Origin: JAAYPI01 sp036734385
GTDB taxonomy: Bacteria > Bacteroidota > Bacteroidia > Bacteroidales > Paludibacteraceae
Reading direction: 5' to 3'
Length of the DNA: 32,624 nt
Assembly (NCBI GenBank): GCA_036734385.1
Contig: DAIMYQ010000019.1
Span: forward strand, 1 to 32,624
In this document: in pieces, positions 8,238 to 17,073 of the stretch
Numbering within the stretch: the stretch's first letter is position 1
How the letters are laid out: the number at the start of each line of letters is the position of its first letter
Program-made: the position numbers and the translations under genes
The notes under the pieces: generated by a model
Database searches by the model: none
What the model was told of the DNA's origin: nothing
The model's input: the letters and a program-made list of their open reading frames with translations, nothing else

Positions 8238-9465
8238 TATGACCTCCAAAACCAAATGTATTGGAAAGTGCAACATTTACCGTTCTTTTCTGTGCTTTAT
8301 TGAATGTGAAATTGAGTTTATAATCAATTTCTTCATCTTCGTCACCTTCGGTAAAGTTAATTGTTGGAGGAATAATATCATTCTGAACAGCCAATGCACA
8401 AACCATTGCTTCAACAGCACCAGTAGCACCTAAAAGGTGACCTGTCATTGATTTGGTTGAACTGATATTTAATTTGTATGCATGGTCACCAAAAACTTCT
8501 TTTATTGCTTTTGTTTCTGAAATATCGCCAACTGGTGTAGATGTTCCATGAACGTTAATATAATCCATGGCTTCAGGTTCCATATGAGCATCTCTCAATG
8601 CTCTTTTCATTACGAGCATTGCACCAAGACCTTCGGGATGTGTAGCCGTTATATGGTAGGCATCAGCCGATAAACCGCCACCTACTATTTCACAAATAAT
8701 ATTTGCTCCACGAGCTAACGCATGATCTAATTCCTCAAGAATTAAACAACCGGCACCTTCTCCCATAACAAAACCATCTCGACTTTTACTAAAAGGACGG
8801 GAAGCTGTTGTTGGCGAATCGTTACGAGTCGACAGTGCGGTAAGGGCATTGAAGCCTCCTACACCACCAGGAGTAATAGCAGCCTCAGCTCCTCCTGCAA
8901 GAATTACGTTTGCTTGTCCCAAACGAATATAGTTAAATGCATCAATAAGAGCATTCGTTGAAGATGCACAAGCAGATGATGTAGAAAAATTCGGACCTCT
9001 AAAACCATATTTGATAGATATTTGACCGGCAGCAATGTCCGAAATCATTTTAGGAATGAAAAAAGGATTGAACTTTGGTCCAAGTTCTTCATGTGCGTAA
9101 TAATAACCTACTTCTTGTTCAAAAGTAGTTATACCACCAATGCCGGCGGCAAAAATGACTCCAACTTCGTCCTTATCTATTTTTTCTAAATCAATTCCAC
9201 TGTTCTCAACAGCTTCTTGTGCAGCTGCTACGGCTAGATGGGCATATCTATCAAGTTTTCTAACTTCTTTTTTGTCAAAATACAAATTTGGATCAAAGTT
9301 TTTTACTTCGCACGCAAATTGTGTCTTAAATTTTGACGCATCGAAATGAGTGATAGGTCCAGCACCACTTACACCAGCAACAAGATTCTTCCAGAATTCC
9401 GGAACTGAATTTCCTATTGGTGTAACTGCTCCCAGACCTGTTACTACAACTCTTTTTAACTCCAT
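8203..9465 (-). CDS. fabF: Beta-ketoacyl-ACP synthase II
   Basis: This is a condensing enzyme of type II fatty acid synthesis that extends acyl-ACP by two carbons using malonyl-ACP. The start at 9465 (MELKRVVVTGLG) was chosen because the family begins there; an upstream in-frame ATG at 9513 would overlap acpP. The 420-aa protein has nucleophile Cys166 in SSACASST, His306 in VHGTSTPVGD, Lys338 and His343 in TKSMTGHLLG, and the late motif NTFGFGGHN (402-410). The Cys-His-His set marks an elongating KAS. It begins 16 bases after the acpP stop, forming the familiar acpP-fabF pair. Confidence 0.97.
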   Translation of the reverse strand: MELKRVVVTGLGAVTPIGNSVPEFWKNLVAGVSGAGPITHFDASKFKTQFACEVKNFDPNLYFDKKEVRKLDRYAHLAVAAAQEAVENSGIDLEKIDKDEVGVIFAAGIGGITTFEQEVGYYYAHEELGPKFNPFFIPKMISDIAAGQISIKYGFRGPNFSTSSACASSTNALIDAFNYIRLGQANVILAGGAEAAITPGGVGGFNALTALSTRNDSPTTASRPFSKSRDGFVMGEGAGCLILEELDHALARGANIICEIVGGGLSADAYHITATHPEGLGAMLVMKRALRDAHMEPEAMDYINVHGTSTPVGDISETKAIKEVFGDHAYKLNISSTKSMTGHLLGATGAVEAMVCALAVQNDIIPPTINFTEGDEDEEIDYKLNFTFNKAQKRTVNVALSNTFGFGGHNASVIFKKFSK

Positions 9466-9481
9466 ATTAAAGTTAAATAAA

Positions 9482-9715
9482 TTATTTATTTGCTTCAATA
9501 TAAGCGATTGCATCGCCTACTGTAGAAATTTTTTCAGCTTGATCATCTGGAATAGATATACCGAATTCTTTTTCAAATTCCATAATCATTTCCACTGTGT
9601 CAAGAGAATCAGCTCCTAAATCGTTGGTGAAACTAGCTGTTGGAACAACTTCTGATTCTTCTACTCCTAATTTTTCTACAATGATAGCTTTTACCTTTTC
9701 TGCAACTTCAGACAT
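9482..9715 (-). CDS. acpP: Acyl carrier protein
   Basis: This small acidic four-helix protein carries growing fatty acyl chains on a 4'-phosphopantetheine arm. The 77-aa length and the motif DLGADSLDTVEM are diagnostic; Ser37 is the attachment site. It is the first gene of the acpP-fabF-rnc-ligase run. It has a good -7 promoter element about 46 bases upstream and no SD before its ATG, only an A-rich leader, as is usual in Bacteroidota. Confidence 0.98.
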   Translation of the reverse strand: MSEVAEKVKAIIVEKLGVEESEVVPTASFTNDLGADSLDTVEMIMEFEKEFGISIPDDQAEKISTVGDAIAYIEANK

Positions 9716-9761
9716 AACTTTTAGTTTTTAGTTAGTAATAAATTATTGAAATTTTGCGAGG

Positions 9762-9791
9762 CAAAGGTACAATATTTTTATTGAAATAAAA
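9762..9791 (-). promoter_or_regulatory. acpP operon promoter
   Basis: Minus-strand TACCTTTG (9762-9769) is an exact match to the Bacteroidota -7 consensus TAnnTTTG. The -33 region is only a T-rich approximation (TTTT at 9788-9791, 18-base spacer). Confidence 0.75.
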
Positions 9792-9807
9792 TAGTGTTTT
9801 ATCAAAA

Positions 9808-9838
9808 AAGTGCACAAACGGGGAGCTATTGTGCACTT
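9808..9838 (-). terminator. Strong hairpin between divergent acpP and purN, terminator-like
   Basis: AAGTGCACAA (9808-9817) and TTGTGCACTT (9829-9838) form a perfect 10-bp stem around an 11-base loop. Read on the minus strand, the stem runs directly into six T (TTTTTTGAT), which looks like an intrinsic terminator. Read on the plus strand, it is followed by a broken T run. Both flanking genes point away from it, so it ends no annotated gene. It may insulate the two promoters, end an antisense or small RNA, or act as an operator. Confidence 0.6.
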
Positions 9839-9935
9839 GTTATTTTTGATTTTGTGAGTATTCTTTTTGGTAATCAGTTATTTAGAGATAAGACCTATTT
9901 TGTTTTTATTGAAAATTTTTATTGACAAAATCAAA

Positions 9936-9967
9936 ATTGCATAATCAAATTCGAAATGCTACTTTTG
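9936..9967 (+). promoter_or_regulatory. purN promoter
   Basis: TACTTTTG (9960-9967) matches TAnnTTTG exactly. It has ATTG (9936-9939) 20 bases upstream as the -33 element (consensus TTTG). It lies 26 bases before the purN ATG at 9994, which also supports that start over the in-frame ATG at 9922. Confidence 0.75.
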
Positions 9968-9993
9968 TATCCATTATTATAAAGACAAACAAC

Positions 9994-10557
9994 ATGAATA
10001 GAGTTGCCATATTTGCTTCAGGTTCAGGTAGTAATGCTGAAAATATAATTCACTATTTTTCGGATAAAAAGTACGTTGTTTTTCCTTTAGTTATATCTAA
10101 TAAATCGGAAGCATTTGTTCACGAACGTGCAAAAAGACTTGGAATTTCTTCCTTTTCTTTTACTAAAGATCAATTTATGCGGGGGGACGTTTTGTCTCTT
10201 TTACAAAAGGAAAACATTAATTTTATTGTATTGGCGGGTTTCTTATTGAAAGTTCCAGAAAATATTTTAAAAGCGTTTCCTAACAAAATAGTCAATATCC
10301 ATCCTGCCTTACTTCCAAAATTTGGAGGAAAGGGTATGTATGGGGATTTTGTCCACAAAGCAGTTGTGGAAGCTCGAGAAAAAGAATCGGGAATTACCAT
10401 ACATTATGTCAATGAGAACTACGATGAAGGTCAAATTATTTTTCAAGCTAAATGTCCTGTTTTAGTAACTGATTTGGCCGATGACGTAGCTCAAAAAGTA
10501 CATGCTTTGGAATACGAATTTTTCCCAAAAATATTAGAAAAACTCTGGATTCATTAA
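9994..10557 (+). CDS. purN: Phosphoribosylglycinamide formyltransferase
   Basis: The enzyme transfers a formyl group from 10-formyltetrahydrofolate to GAR, the third step of purine synthesis. The start at 9994 (MNRVAIFASGSGSN) fits the family's N-terminal phosphate-binding loop and lies downstream of the promoter. The open frame extends to an ATG at 9922, which would place the promoter inside the gene. The 187-aa protein has the catalytic set Asn101 and His103 (NIHPALLPKFGG) and Asp144 (NYDEGQII). It is a single gene, convergent with the AlkD-like gene (8-base gap at their 3' ends). Confidence 0.96.
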   Translation: MNRVAIFASGSGSNAENIIHYFSDKKYVVFPLVISNKSEAFVHERAKRLGISSFSFTKDQFMRGDVLSLLQKENINFIVLAGFLLKVPENILKAFPNKIVNIHPALLPKFGGKGMYGDFVHKAVVEAREKESGITIHYVNENYDEGQIIFQAKCPVLVTDLADDVAQKVHALEYEFFPKILEKLWIH

Positions 10558-10565
10558 AGAGGATT

Positions 10566-11252
10566 TTACTCGGATTTTTGTTTAATTCTTTTGATAGTTT
10601 TTTCTTCGCCAAGTTCGCGAAGAGCATCTCTTGCAATCCATTGAGCTGATTTACTTGGTTGTTTTGCCACTTGAATAGCACATGCTTTTGCTTTTTCGTG
10701 TAAATACAAGTTTCTTTTTCCTATTTGCCTCAATCCCCAATTGACTGCCTTTTTGACAAAATTGCGATCATCACAAGCTTCTCTTTCAATTAATGGTAAA
10801 AATTGCTCGAAAATTTCGTTATTAACGTTTTTTGCATGAACAGCATAAGTTGCCATTAATGCAAAAGCTGTTCTTTTCACAAATTCTTCTTTTCTCAAAG
10901 CATATTCAAAAATTTTATCAACAACAAAGGGCGTTTTATCAAACAGATTAGAACAAGTCATGTCACATATATCCCATGAATCAAAGTCAGTTGTCCAATC
11001 GTCAAATTGCTTTTCGGTTATTTCGGTGGGAACTCCAATCATTGATGCTAGCAACCTTGCTTCATGAATATTTGTATTCCATAACTCAATGGAAAGAGGT
11101 TGACTTTTACCTATTTTCTTAGCCATTGCTCGCAAAATTGGAACAGAAACACCTAGGCCTGTTTCATTCGCTATTCCGAATCGTTTTTGTCCTGCTAGTA
11201 CAGCAGAAGATTGATGACTGTGTAATTCTGTAAGTATACTATCAATAGTCAT
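10566..11252 (-). CDS. AlkD-like HEAT-repeat DNA alkylation repair protein
   Basis: This belongs to the DNA alkylation repair family of helical-repeat DNA glycosylases, which remove bulky or charged alkylated bases without flipping them out. The 228-aa protein is helical throughout. It carries DSWDICDMTCSN (91-102), where Trp93 and Asp97 have the Trp-x3-Asp spacing of the AlkD active site. It also has a positively charged helix around FVKRTAFA (124-131) and KAVNWGLRQIG (168-178, Trp172). These features support a catalytically competent member, though many homologues are uncharacterised. It stands alone and has its own well-formed promoter. Confidence 0.88.
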   Translation of the reverse strand: MTIDSILTELHSHQSSAVLAGQKRFGIANETGLGVSVPILRAMAKKIGKSQPLSIELWNTNIHEARLLASMIGVPTEITEKQFDDWTTDFDSWDICDMTCSNLFDKTPFVVDKIFEYALRKEEFVKRTAFALMATYAVHAKNVNNEIFEQFLPLIEREACDDRNFVKKAVNWGLRQIGKRNLYLHEKAKACAIQVAKQPSKSAQWIARDALRELGEEKTIKRIKQKSE

Positions 11253-11275
11253 TTAATGTTTTTTTATTTGCGAAA

Positions 11276-11306
11276 CGAAGGTAATTATTTGAAATCAAGA
11301 GACAAA
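11276..11306 (-). promoter_or_regulatory. Promoter of the AlkD-like gene
   Basis: Minus-strand TTTG (11303-11306), a 19-base spacer and TACCTTCG (11276-11283) give a near-consensus Bacteroidota promoter with one -7 mismatch. It is 23 bases upstream of the ATG. Confidence 0.75.
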
Positions 11307-11356
11307 AATTCATGTCTAATTTCTTCTTTTTGTTTATAACTTTTGATTAATCATTC

Positions 11357-11386
11357 CTTGAGGCAGGTGTAAAATTGCTACCTTTG
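11357..11386 (+). promoter_or_regulatory. dnaE promoter
   Basis: TACCTTTG (11379-11386) is an exact -7 element, with CTTG (11357-11360) 18 bases upstream as an imperfect -33. It lies 31 bases before the dnaE ATG and is divergent from the AlkD-like promoter. Confidence 0.72.
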
Positions 11387-11417
11387 AAAATGTAAAGTTT
11401 TTTAAAACATTTCGATT

Positions 11418-14400
11418 ATGAGTTCTTTTGTCCATTTGCATGTTCACTCTTTTTACTCCATATTGGATGGTATGTCCACAATTTCAGGCTTGATTGATAA
11501 AGCTCAGGCAGATGGAATGCCTGCTATAGCTCTTACTGACCACGGTTGCATGTATGGAATCAAAGAATTTATTGATTATGCAACTTCTAAAAATTCTTCT
11601 GTTAATGGAGATATTGCCACTATTAACGAACGAATGCAGGCTTTAGATATCGAAAATACAGAAGAAATTAATAAACTAAAACTCGAAAAAGAAACTTTAG
11701 AGAAAAAGCGTATCAAACCCATTTTAGGTTGCGAAGTTTATGTTGCCAGAAATTCACGCCTTAACAAAAAAGAGGAGCAAGATAGAAGTGGTCATCACCT
11801 TATTTTGCTCGCAAAAAACAAACAAGGCTATAAAAATTTATGTAAACTTGTTTCGTTTGGTTTTATGGATGGTTTCTATTACCGACCACGAATAGATAAA
11901 GAATTACTGGAGAAATATAAAGAGGGTTTAATTGTTAGCTCTGCTTGTTTGGGAGGAGAAATTCACAAACTAATTGAAGTGGGTGATATTGCCGGAGCTG
12001 AAAAAAGTATTCTTTGGTTTAAAAAACTTTTTGGAGATGATTATTATATTGAATTGCAACGACACAAGACTGATAAACCGGGAGGTGACACTACTGTTTA
12101 CGAAAAGCAAAAAAGGCAAAATGAATATTTAGTACAACTTGCCCGTAAAACTAATACCAAGCTTATTGCTACTAATGATGTTCATTTTGTAGAGGAGGAA
12201 CATGCGGAGGCTCACGACAGACTTATTTGTTTGAGTACAGGTAAAGATTTGGACGATCCTAACCGAATGCATTATACCAAACAAGAATGGTTAAAAACAA
12301 ACAAAGAAATGTCCGAAATCTTTTCGGATATACCGGAGGCTCTCGAAAATACTTTGGAAATAGCCAATAAGGTAGAATATTACGGCTTAGATTCTAATGC
12401 TCTTATGCCGACCTTTATGATACCCGAAACGTTTGGGACAGAGGAAGAATATAGAAAAAAATATACAAAAGAAGACCTGTTTAAGGAATTTACGTACGAT
12501 GAAAATGGCAACTTAGTTTTATCCGAAAAAGAGGCAAAAAAGAAAATAGAAAAGCTGGGTGGATATGATAAATTATACCGTATTAAACTAGAAGCTGATT
12601 ATTTGAAGCAGCTGGCGATGGAAGGTGCAAAAATTCGTTATGGAGAGGATATGTCACAAGAAATCAAAGATCGTCTTACGTTTGAATTATATGTAATGAA
12701 GACAATGGGATTTCCCGGATATTTTCTTATTGTCCAGGATTTTATACAGGCAGCTCGTAATATGGGTGTGGCAGTTGGTCCCGGTCGGGGTTCTGCAGCA
12801 GGTTCAGTTGTTGCTTATTGCCTCAAAATAACCGATATAGATCCTCTAAAATATGATTTGCTGTTTGAACGTTTTTTGAATCCTGATCGTATTTCCATGC
12901 CTGATATTGATATTGACTTTGATGATGACGGTAGAGGTAAGGTATTGGAATGGGTGAGTAAAAAATATGGCAAAGAACGTGTAGCCCAAATTGTTACCTA
13001 CGGAACGATGGCAACAAAAATGGCTATTAAGGATGTTGCTCGTGTTCAAAAACTACCATTATCAGAATCAGATAGGCTTACAAAATTAATTCCCACAAAT
13101 TTTCCGGAAGAAAATGGTAAAGCTCCCAAGGTAACAATCAAAAAATGTATAGAAAGAATACCCGAATTAAAAGAGGCTCGTTATTCTGACAACCAACAAC
13201 TTTCAGATACCTTGAAATATGCTGAAATGTTGGAGGGGACTGTTCGTCAAGTAGGAATTCATGCATGTGGCGTTATTATTGGTGCCGACGACCTAACTAA
13301 TTTTGTTCCACTATGTACGGATAAAAATAATGAGAATGCTCTTGTTACTCAATACGAAGGTTCAACCATAGAGACTGTTGGCCTCATAAAAATGGACTTT
13401 TTAGGACTAAAGACACTTTCTATAATCAATGAGGCTCTTTCCAACATAAAAAAATCGAAAGGAATAGACCTTGATATCAGTACAATTCCTATTGACGACA
13501 AAGAAACTTATCAATTGTATAGCAATGGATTAACAACCGGAACATTCCAGTTTGAATCGGGAGGTATGCAAAAATACTTAAAGGAATTAAGCCCTTCTTG
13601 TTTTGAAGATCTAATTGCTATGAATGCCTTGTACAGACCAGGTCCAATGGCGTATATTCCCAGTTTTATTAACCGAAAAAATGGTAAAGAACCTATTGAA
13701 TATGATTTTCCTATTATGGAAAAACGGTTGAAGGAGACTTATGGAATTACCGTTTATCAAGAACAGGTCATGTTACTGAGCCGTGACTTGGCTAACTTTA
13801 CACGTGGCGAATCCGATGAACTCAGAAAAGCGATGGGTAAAAAGTTGCAAAAAAAGATGGACACATTAAAGGTCAAATTCATTGATGGTGCAACAAAAAA
13901 TGGGTACGGTCCTATTGAGAAACTGGAAAAAATATGGAAAGATTGGGCTGAATTTGCCAAATATGCATTCAATAAATCCCACGCCACTTGTTATTCGTGG
14001 ATTTCATATCAAACAGCTTATTTAAAAGCACATTACCCTGCCGATTTCATGGCTGCCAACTTGACTCGTAACAAGGATAACATTAGTGAAGTCACTAAGT
14101 TTATGGAGGAGTGTAAATCTCTTGGCATAAAGGTGTTAGGACCTGATGTAAACGAAAGCAATTTGAATTTTATTTCCAATAAAAATGGTGATATTCGTTT
14201 TGGATTAGGGGGCATAAAAGGAGTAGGCGAGGGAGCTGTGGAAGCTATCGTCGAGGAACGTGAAAAAAATGGACGATTTACCAGTGTCTTTAATTTTTTA
14301 GAACGTGTCAACTTAAATGCTTGCAACAAAAAAGCCATTGAAAGTTTAGCTCTTTCGGGTGCTTTTGATGAATTTGCTGACATAAAAAGGGAAGCTTTTT

Positions 14401-15269
14401 TTGCCGAAAATAGTAAAGGCGAAATAGTGTTGGAAGCATTAATTCGCTATGCTAATAAATTTCAAATAGACTCACAAAGTATGCAAAATTCTCTTTTTGG
14501 AGGATGTGACACTATTGAGATTCAAAAGCCTGAAATTCCAAATGTTCCTGAATGGTCTAATTTGGAGAAACTTAGCAAAGAAAAAGAGTTGATTGGCATT
14601 TTTCTTTCTGCCCATCCGCTGGACGAATACGAGATTGAAATGGAATGTCTGTGTAACGAACAATTGTGCAATTTGAGTGATATTAATGCTCTACAAGAAA
14701 AATTTGGCTCTAATCCAATTAAAGTAGGAGGTATAATAACAAAAGTTATACGAGGAATTAGTAAAATGAACTCTCCTTATGGTAGATTCGTATTGGAAGA
14801 TTATTCCGGAACACATGAATTTGTGCTTTTCGGCAAACAATATATTGACTTAGATAGATTTTTGAAAGAACATCTGTATATCTACCTACAAGGTGTTGTT
14901 GAAGAAAAAGGAGCAAATTATAAGTTCAAACCAAAACCAGAAAATGAAGCCAAAAGTAAAGAGTTGGTTTTCAGAATAAATACTATAAAGTTATTAGAAG
15001 AGCTGAAAGAAAAATCTATTGAAAAGATAAAAGTAACTATTCCCTTAGTAAATATTTCGCAAGAATTAACCGAAGAATTTTCCTTTTACATCAATGGCAA
15101 AAAAGAAAAAGAGAAACACACGTTGTTGTACACAAATATTACGGATATTGAAAATAGATGGAATGTCTCTCTATTTAAAAGGAAAGAAAAGATCTCATTT
15201 AATAAGTATTTTTTTCATTTTTTAAAAGAAAAGAAAGAAGAAGAAATATTGGATTATACTATCAATTAA
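11418..15269 (+). CDS. dnaE: DNA polymerase III subunit alpha (DnaE)
   Basis: This is the replicative polymerase catalytic subunit. Domains in order: a PHP domain starting with HLHVHS (6-11) and LTDHG, the palm with GPGRGSAAGS and catalytic acidic residues in PDIDIDF (Asp496 and Asp498), a fingers region with LYRPGPM, a helix-hairpin-helix region with GLGGIKGVGEGA, and a C-terminal OB fold (about 1105-1165). At 1283 aa it is longer than E. coli DnaE (1160). Visible insertions are a charged helical stretch after residue ~60 inside PHP and another near 335-395. The PHP metal ligands look largely intact, so proofreading or phosphatase activity there is possible but unproven. The start is fixed by the promoter and the PHP motif. 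Confidence 0.97.
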   Translation: MSSFVHLHVHSFYSILDGMSTISGLIDKAQADGMPAIALTDHGCMYGIKEFIDYATSKNSSVNGDIATINERMQALDIENTEEINKLKLEKETLEKKRIKPILGCEVYVARNSRLNKKEEQDRSGHHLILLAKNKQGYKNLCKLVSFGFMDGFYYRPRIDKELLEKYKEGLIVSSACLGGEIHKLIEVGDIAGAEKSILWFKKLFGDDYYIELQRHKTDKPGGDTTVYEKQKRQNEYLVQLARKTNTKLIATNDVHFVEEEHAEAHDRLICLSTGKDLDDPNRMHYTKQEWLKTNKEMSEIFSDIPEALENTLEIANKVEYYGLDSNALMPTFMIPETFGTEEEYRKKYTKEDLFKEFTYDENGNLVLSEKEAKKKIEKLGGYDKLYRIKLEADYLKQLAMEGAKIRYGEDMSQEIKDRLTFELYVMKTMGFPGYFLIVQDFIQAARNMGVAVGPGRGSAAGSVVAYCLKITDIDPLKYDLLFERFLNPDRISMPDIDIDFDDDGRGKVLEWVSKKYGKERVAQIVTYGTMATKMAIKDVARVQKLPLSESDRLTKLIPTNFPEENGKAPKVTIKKCIERIPELKEARYSDNQQLSDTLKYAEMLEGTVRQVGIHACGVIIGADDLTNFVPLCTDKNNENALVTQYEGSTIETVGLIKMDFLGLKTLSIINEALSNIKKSKGIDLDISTIPIDDKETYQLYSNGLTTGTFQFESGGMQKYLKELSPSCFEDLIAMNALYRPGPMAYIPSFINRKNGKEPIEYDFPIMEKRLKETYGITVYQEQVMLLSRDLANFTRGESDELRKAMGKKLQKKMDTLKVKFIDGATKNGYGPIEKLEKIWKDWAEFAKYAFNKSHATCYSWISYQTAYLKAHYPADFMAANLTRNKDNISEVTKFMEECKSLGIKVLGPDVNESNLNFISNKNGDIRFGLGGIKGVGEGAVEAIVEEREKNGRFTSVFNFLERVNLNACNKKAIESLALSGAFDEFADIKREAFFAENSKGEIVLEALIRYANKFQIDSQSMQNSLFGGCDTIEIQKPEIPNVPEWSNLEKLSKEKELIGIFLSAHPLDEYEIEMECLCNEQLCNLSDINALQEKFGSNPIKVGGIITKVIRGISKMNSPYGRFVLEDYSGTHEFVLFGKQYIDLDRFLKEHLYIYLQGVVEEKGANYKFKPKPENEAKSKELVFRINTIKLLEELKEKSIEKIKVTIPLVNISQELTEEFSFYINGKKEKEKHTLLYTNITDIENRWNVSLFKRKEKISFNKYFFHFLKEKKEEEILDYTIN

Positions 15270-15270
15270 A

Positions 15271-15302
15271 TTTGGGAAAGCAAGTTATTATCTATAATTT
15301 TG
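15271..15302 (+). promoter_or_regulatory. trxA promoter
   Basis: TTTG (15271-15274), a 20-base spacer and TAATTTTG (15295-15302) match both consensus elements exactly. The -33 element starts one base after the dnaE stop codon, so trxA can be transcribed independently of dnaE. Confidence 0.82.
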
Positions 15303-15353
15303 TGCCATACCAGAAGCAAATTTTATTCAATAATTACATAAAATAGATAAATC

Positions 15354-15668
15354 ATGGCAAAAGAATTTACAGATTCGAATTTTGAAGAACTTCTCGCAAA
15401 TAACGTAGTTGTGGTAGCTGATTTTTGGGCAAATTGGTGTGGACCTTGCCGTATGGTAACTCCAATTATTGAAGAGTTAGCTTCCGAATACGAAGGTAAA
15501 GTTCTTATAGGAAAAGTTGATGTAGACGACAATAACGATGTTGCATCAAAATATGGAATTAGAAACATACCAACTATATTGTTTTTCAAGAACGGAGAAA
15601 TTGTGGATAAACAAGTTGGTGCTGCCCCTAAAAATACGATAGAAGATAAAATCAAAGCCTTGTTATAG
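15354..15668 (+). CDS. trxA: Thioredoxin
   Basis: This is a small cytosolic disulfide reductase. The 104-aa protein has the redox site WCGPC (28-32) and the cis-proline in RNIPT (Pro74). There is no signal peptide, so it is the general cytosolic form rather than a periplasmic one. It sits 84 bases downstream of dnaE with its own promoter and ends at a strong hairpin terminator. Confidence 0.97.
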   Translation: MAKEFTDSNFEELLANNVVVVADFWANWCGPCRMVTPIIEELASEYEGKVLIGKVDVDDNNDVASKYGIRNIPTILFFKNGEIVDKQVGAAPKNTIEDKIKALL

Positions 15669-15676
15669 AAAAAATT

Positions 15677-15715
15677 AGAAAGCCTACAAACGTTCCATTT
15701 GTAGGCTTTCTTTTT
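15677..15715 (+). terminator. Rho-independent terminator after trxA
   Basis: AGAAAGCCTACAAA (15677-15690) pairs perfectly with TTTGTAGGCTTTCT (15698-15711) around a 7-base loop, followed by TTTTT. The A-rich left flank would let it also stop the converging minus-strand oxidoreductase transcript. Confidence 0.93.
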
Positions 15716-15736
15716 GTCAACTATTGATTAATAGCC

Positions 15737-16279
15737 TTATAATTTTTTTATTATTTCCATACCTTTTTTGATAGCAGCTTCATTCATAGGAAGCAAATGA
15801 TGATGTCTTTCCGGTAAGGTTTTTGCCAAACCCTTCATAATAGACTCAATTTTTACAAAAGGAAGAACATGAAGTAAACCGCCAAGAATAATCATATTAA
15901 ACGATTTAGCGGCATTCATTTCAATGGAAGTATCCATTGCATTGATACGATATATTGTAATATCTTTTCTGGTAGGTTCCTTGCTAATGCCATAACCATC
16001 AAAAATAAGGATTCCGCCAGGTTTAACTTTACTTTCAAATTTGTCTAATGACTGTTGATTTAAAATTATTGCTGCATCAAAGCTATTTAATACAGGCGAG
16101 CTAATTCTGTTGTCACTAACAATAACGGTAACATTTGCTGTACCTCCTCTTTGTTCAGGACCATAAGAAGGATACCAACTTACTTCTTTTCCTTCAAGTA
16201 AGCTGGAATATGCTAATATTTTTCCCATTGACAAGACTCCTTGTCCACCAAAACCAGCTATTATTATTTCTTCTTTCAT
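15737..16279 (-). CDS. 2-oxoacid:ferredoxin oxidoreductase, gamma subunit
   Basis: This is the gamma chain of a four-subunit enzyme that oxidatively decarboxylates a 2-oxoacid to its acyl-CoA while reducing ferredoxin. The 180-aa protein opens with AGFGGQGVLSMGK, typical of the pyruvate/ketoisovalerate oxidoreductase catalytic (gamma) domain, and has YGPEQRGGTANV downstream. It starts 12 bases after the beta subunit stop. The set (ferredoxin, alpha, beta, gamma) is complete and consecutive. Whether the substrate is 2-oxoglutarate or a branched-chain 2-oxoacid cannot be settled from sequence alone. Confidence 0.93.
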   Translation of the reverse strand: MKEEIIIAGFGGQGVLSMGKILAYSSLLEGKEVSWYPSYGPEQRGGTANVTVIVSDNRISSPVLNSFDAAIILNQQSLDKFESKVKPGGILIFDGYGISKEPTRKDITIYRINAMDTSIEMNAAKSFNMIILGGLLHVLPFVKIESIMKGLAKTLPERHHHLLPMNEAAIKKGMEIIKKL

Positions 16280-16291
16280 ATGATTTTAATG

Positions 16292-17053
16292 TTATTCGTT
16301 TTTCAAATCTCCTATAGGATATTCTTTAAACATATTTTCTTCCATCCATTTATTTGAGTTCACAGGGGTCATTTTCCAACCGGAACTACATGTTGAAACA
16401 ATTTCTACAAAAGAAGTTCCTCTAGTTTCTTTTGAATTCTCAAAAGCCTTTCTAATAGCCTGTTTTGCTTTTCTAACAGCAGCTGCCGTATGAACACTTT
16501 GACGTGTCACATAACGGGTACCTTTTAACAAAGCAACTAAGTTCGTAATTGGCAACGGATAACCATTCAATTCAACATTTCTACCATAAGGTGTTGTAGC
16601 TGTTTTCATACCCTCCAAGGTAGTAGGAGCCATCTGACCTCCAGTCATGCCATAAATGCCATTGTTGATAAATATGATTACAATATTTTCACCTCTGTTG
16701 CAAGCATGAATAGTCTCAGCTGTACCTATGGCGGCCAAATCGCCATCACCTTGGTAGGTAAAAACAAATTTTTCAGGCATCAAACGTTTCACGGCTGTAG
16801 CTAATGCCGGAGCTCTTCCGTGAGCAGCTTCTTGCCAATCGATATCTAGGTAATTATAAGCAAAAACAGCACAACCAACAGGGGCTATGCCTATAGTTTC
16901 CTCTTGAATACCCATTTCTTCTATCACTTCAGCTATTAATTTGTGTACTACACCATGGCTACAACCAGGGCAATAGTGCATCGTAGTATCGTTCATTACT
17001 GAAGGTTTGGTATATACCAAATTTTCAGGTTTTACTATTTCTTGAGTTGTCAT
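16292..17053 (-). CDS. 2-oxoacid:ferredoxin oxidoreductase, beta subunit (TPP-binding)
   Basis: This subunit binds thiamine diphosphate. The 253-aa protein has the N-terminal CPGC motif (28-31), often seen in 2-oxoglutarate-type beta chains, and the TPP/Mg motif GDGD (102-105) ending at NN (130-131), followed by GIYGMTGGQMAPTT. It has no fused iron-sulfur domain, consistent with the separate ferredoxin gene at the head of the run. It lies 20 bases downstream of the alpha subunit. Confidence 0.94.
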   Translation of the reverse strand: MTTQEIVKPENLVYTKPSVMNDTTMHYCPGCSHGVVHKLIAEVIEEMGIQEETIGIAPVGCAVFAYNYLDIDWQEAAHGRAPALATAVKRLMPEKFVFTYQGDGDLAAIGTAETIHACNRGENIVIIFINNGIYGMTGGQMAPTTLEGMKTATTPYGRNVELNGYPLPITNLVALLKGTRYVTRQSVHTAAAVRKAKQAIRKAFENSKETRGTSFVEIVSTCSSGWKMTPVNSNKWMEENMFKEYPIGDLKNE

Positions 17054-17073
17054 ATTCTTAATTATTTAGCAGC

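Noticed and set aside
9844..9936. 12-base inverted repeat (TTTTGATTTTGT / ACAAAATCAAAA) between acpP and purN as a mobile-element end
   Set aside because: It is AT-rich, the arms are short, there is no transposase and no target duplication. It is kept only as context for the hairpin finding.
9922..9993. Upstream in-frame ATG for purN
   Set aside because: The extra residues do not fit the family and would place the promoter inside the gene.
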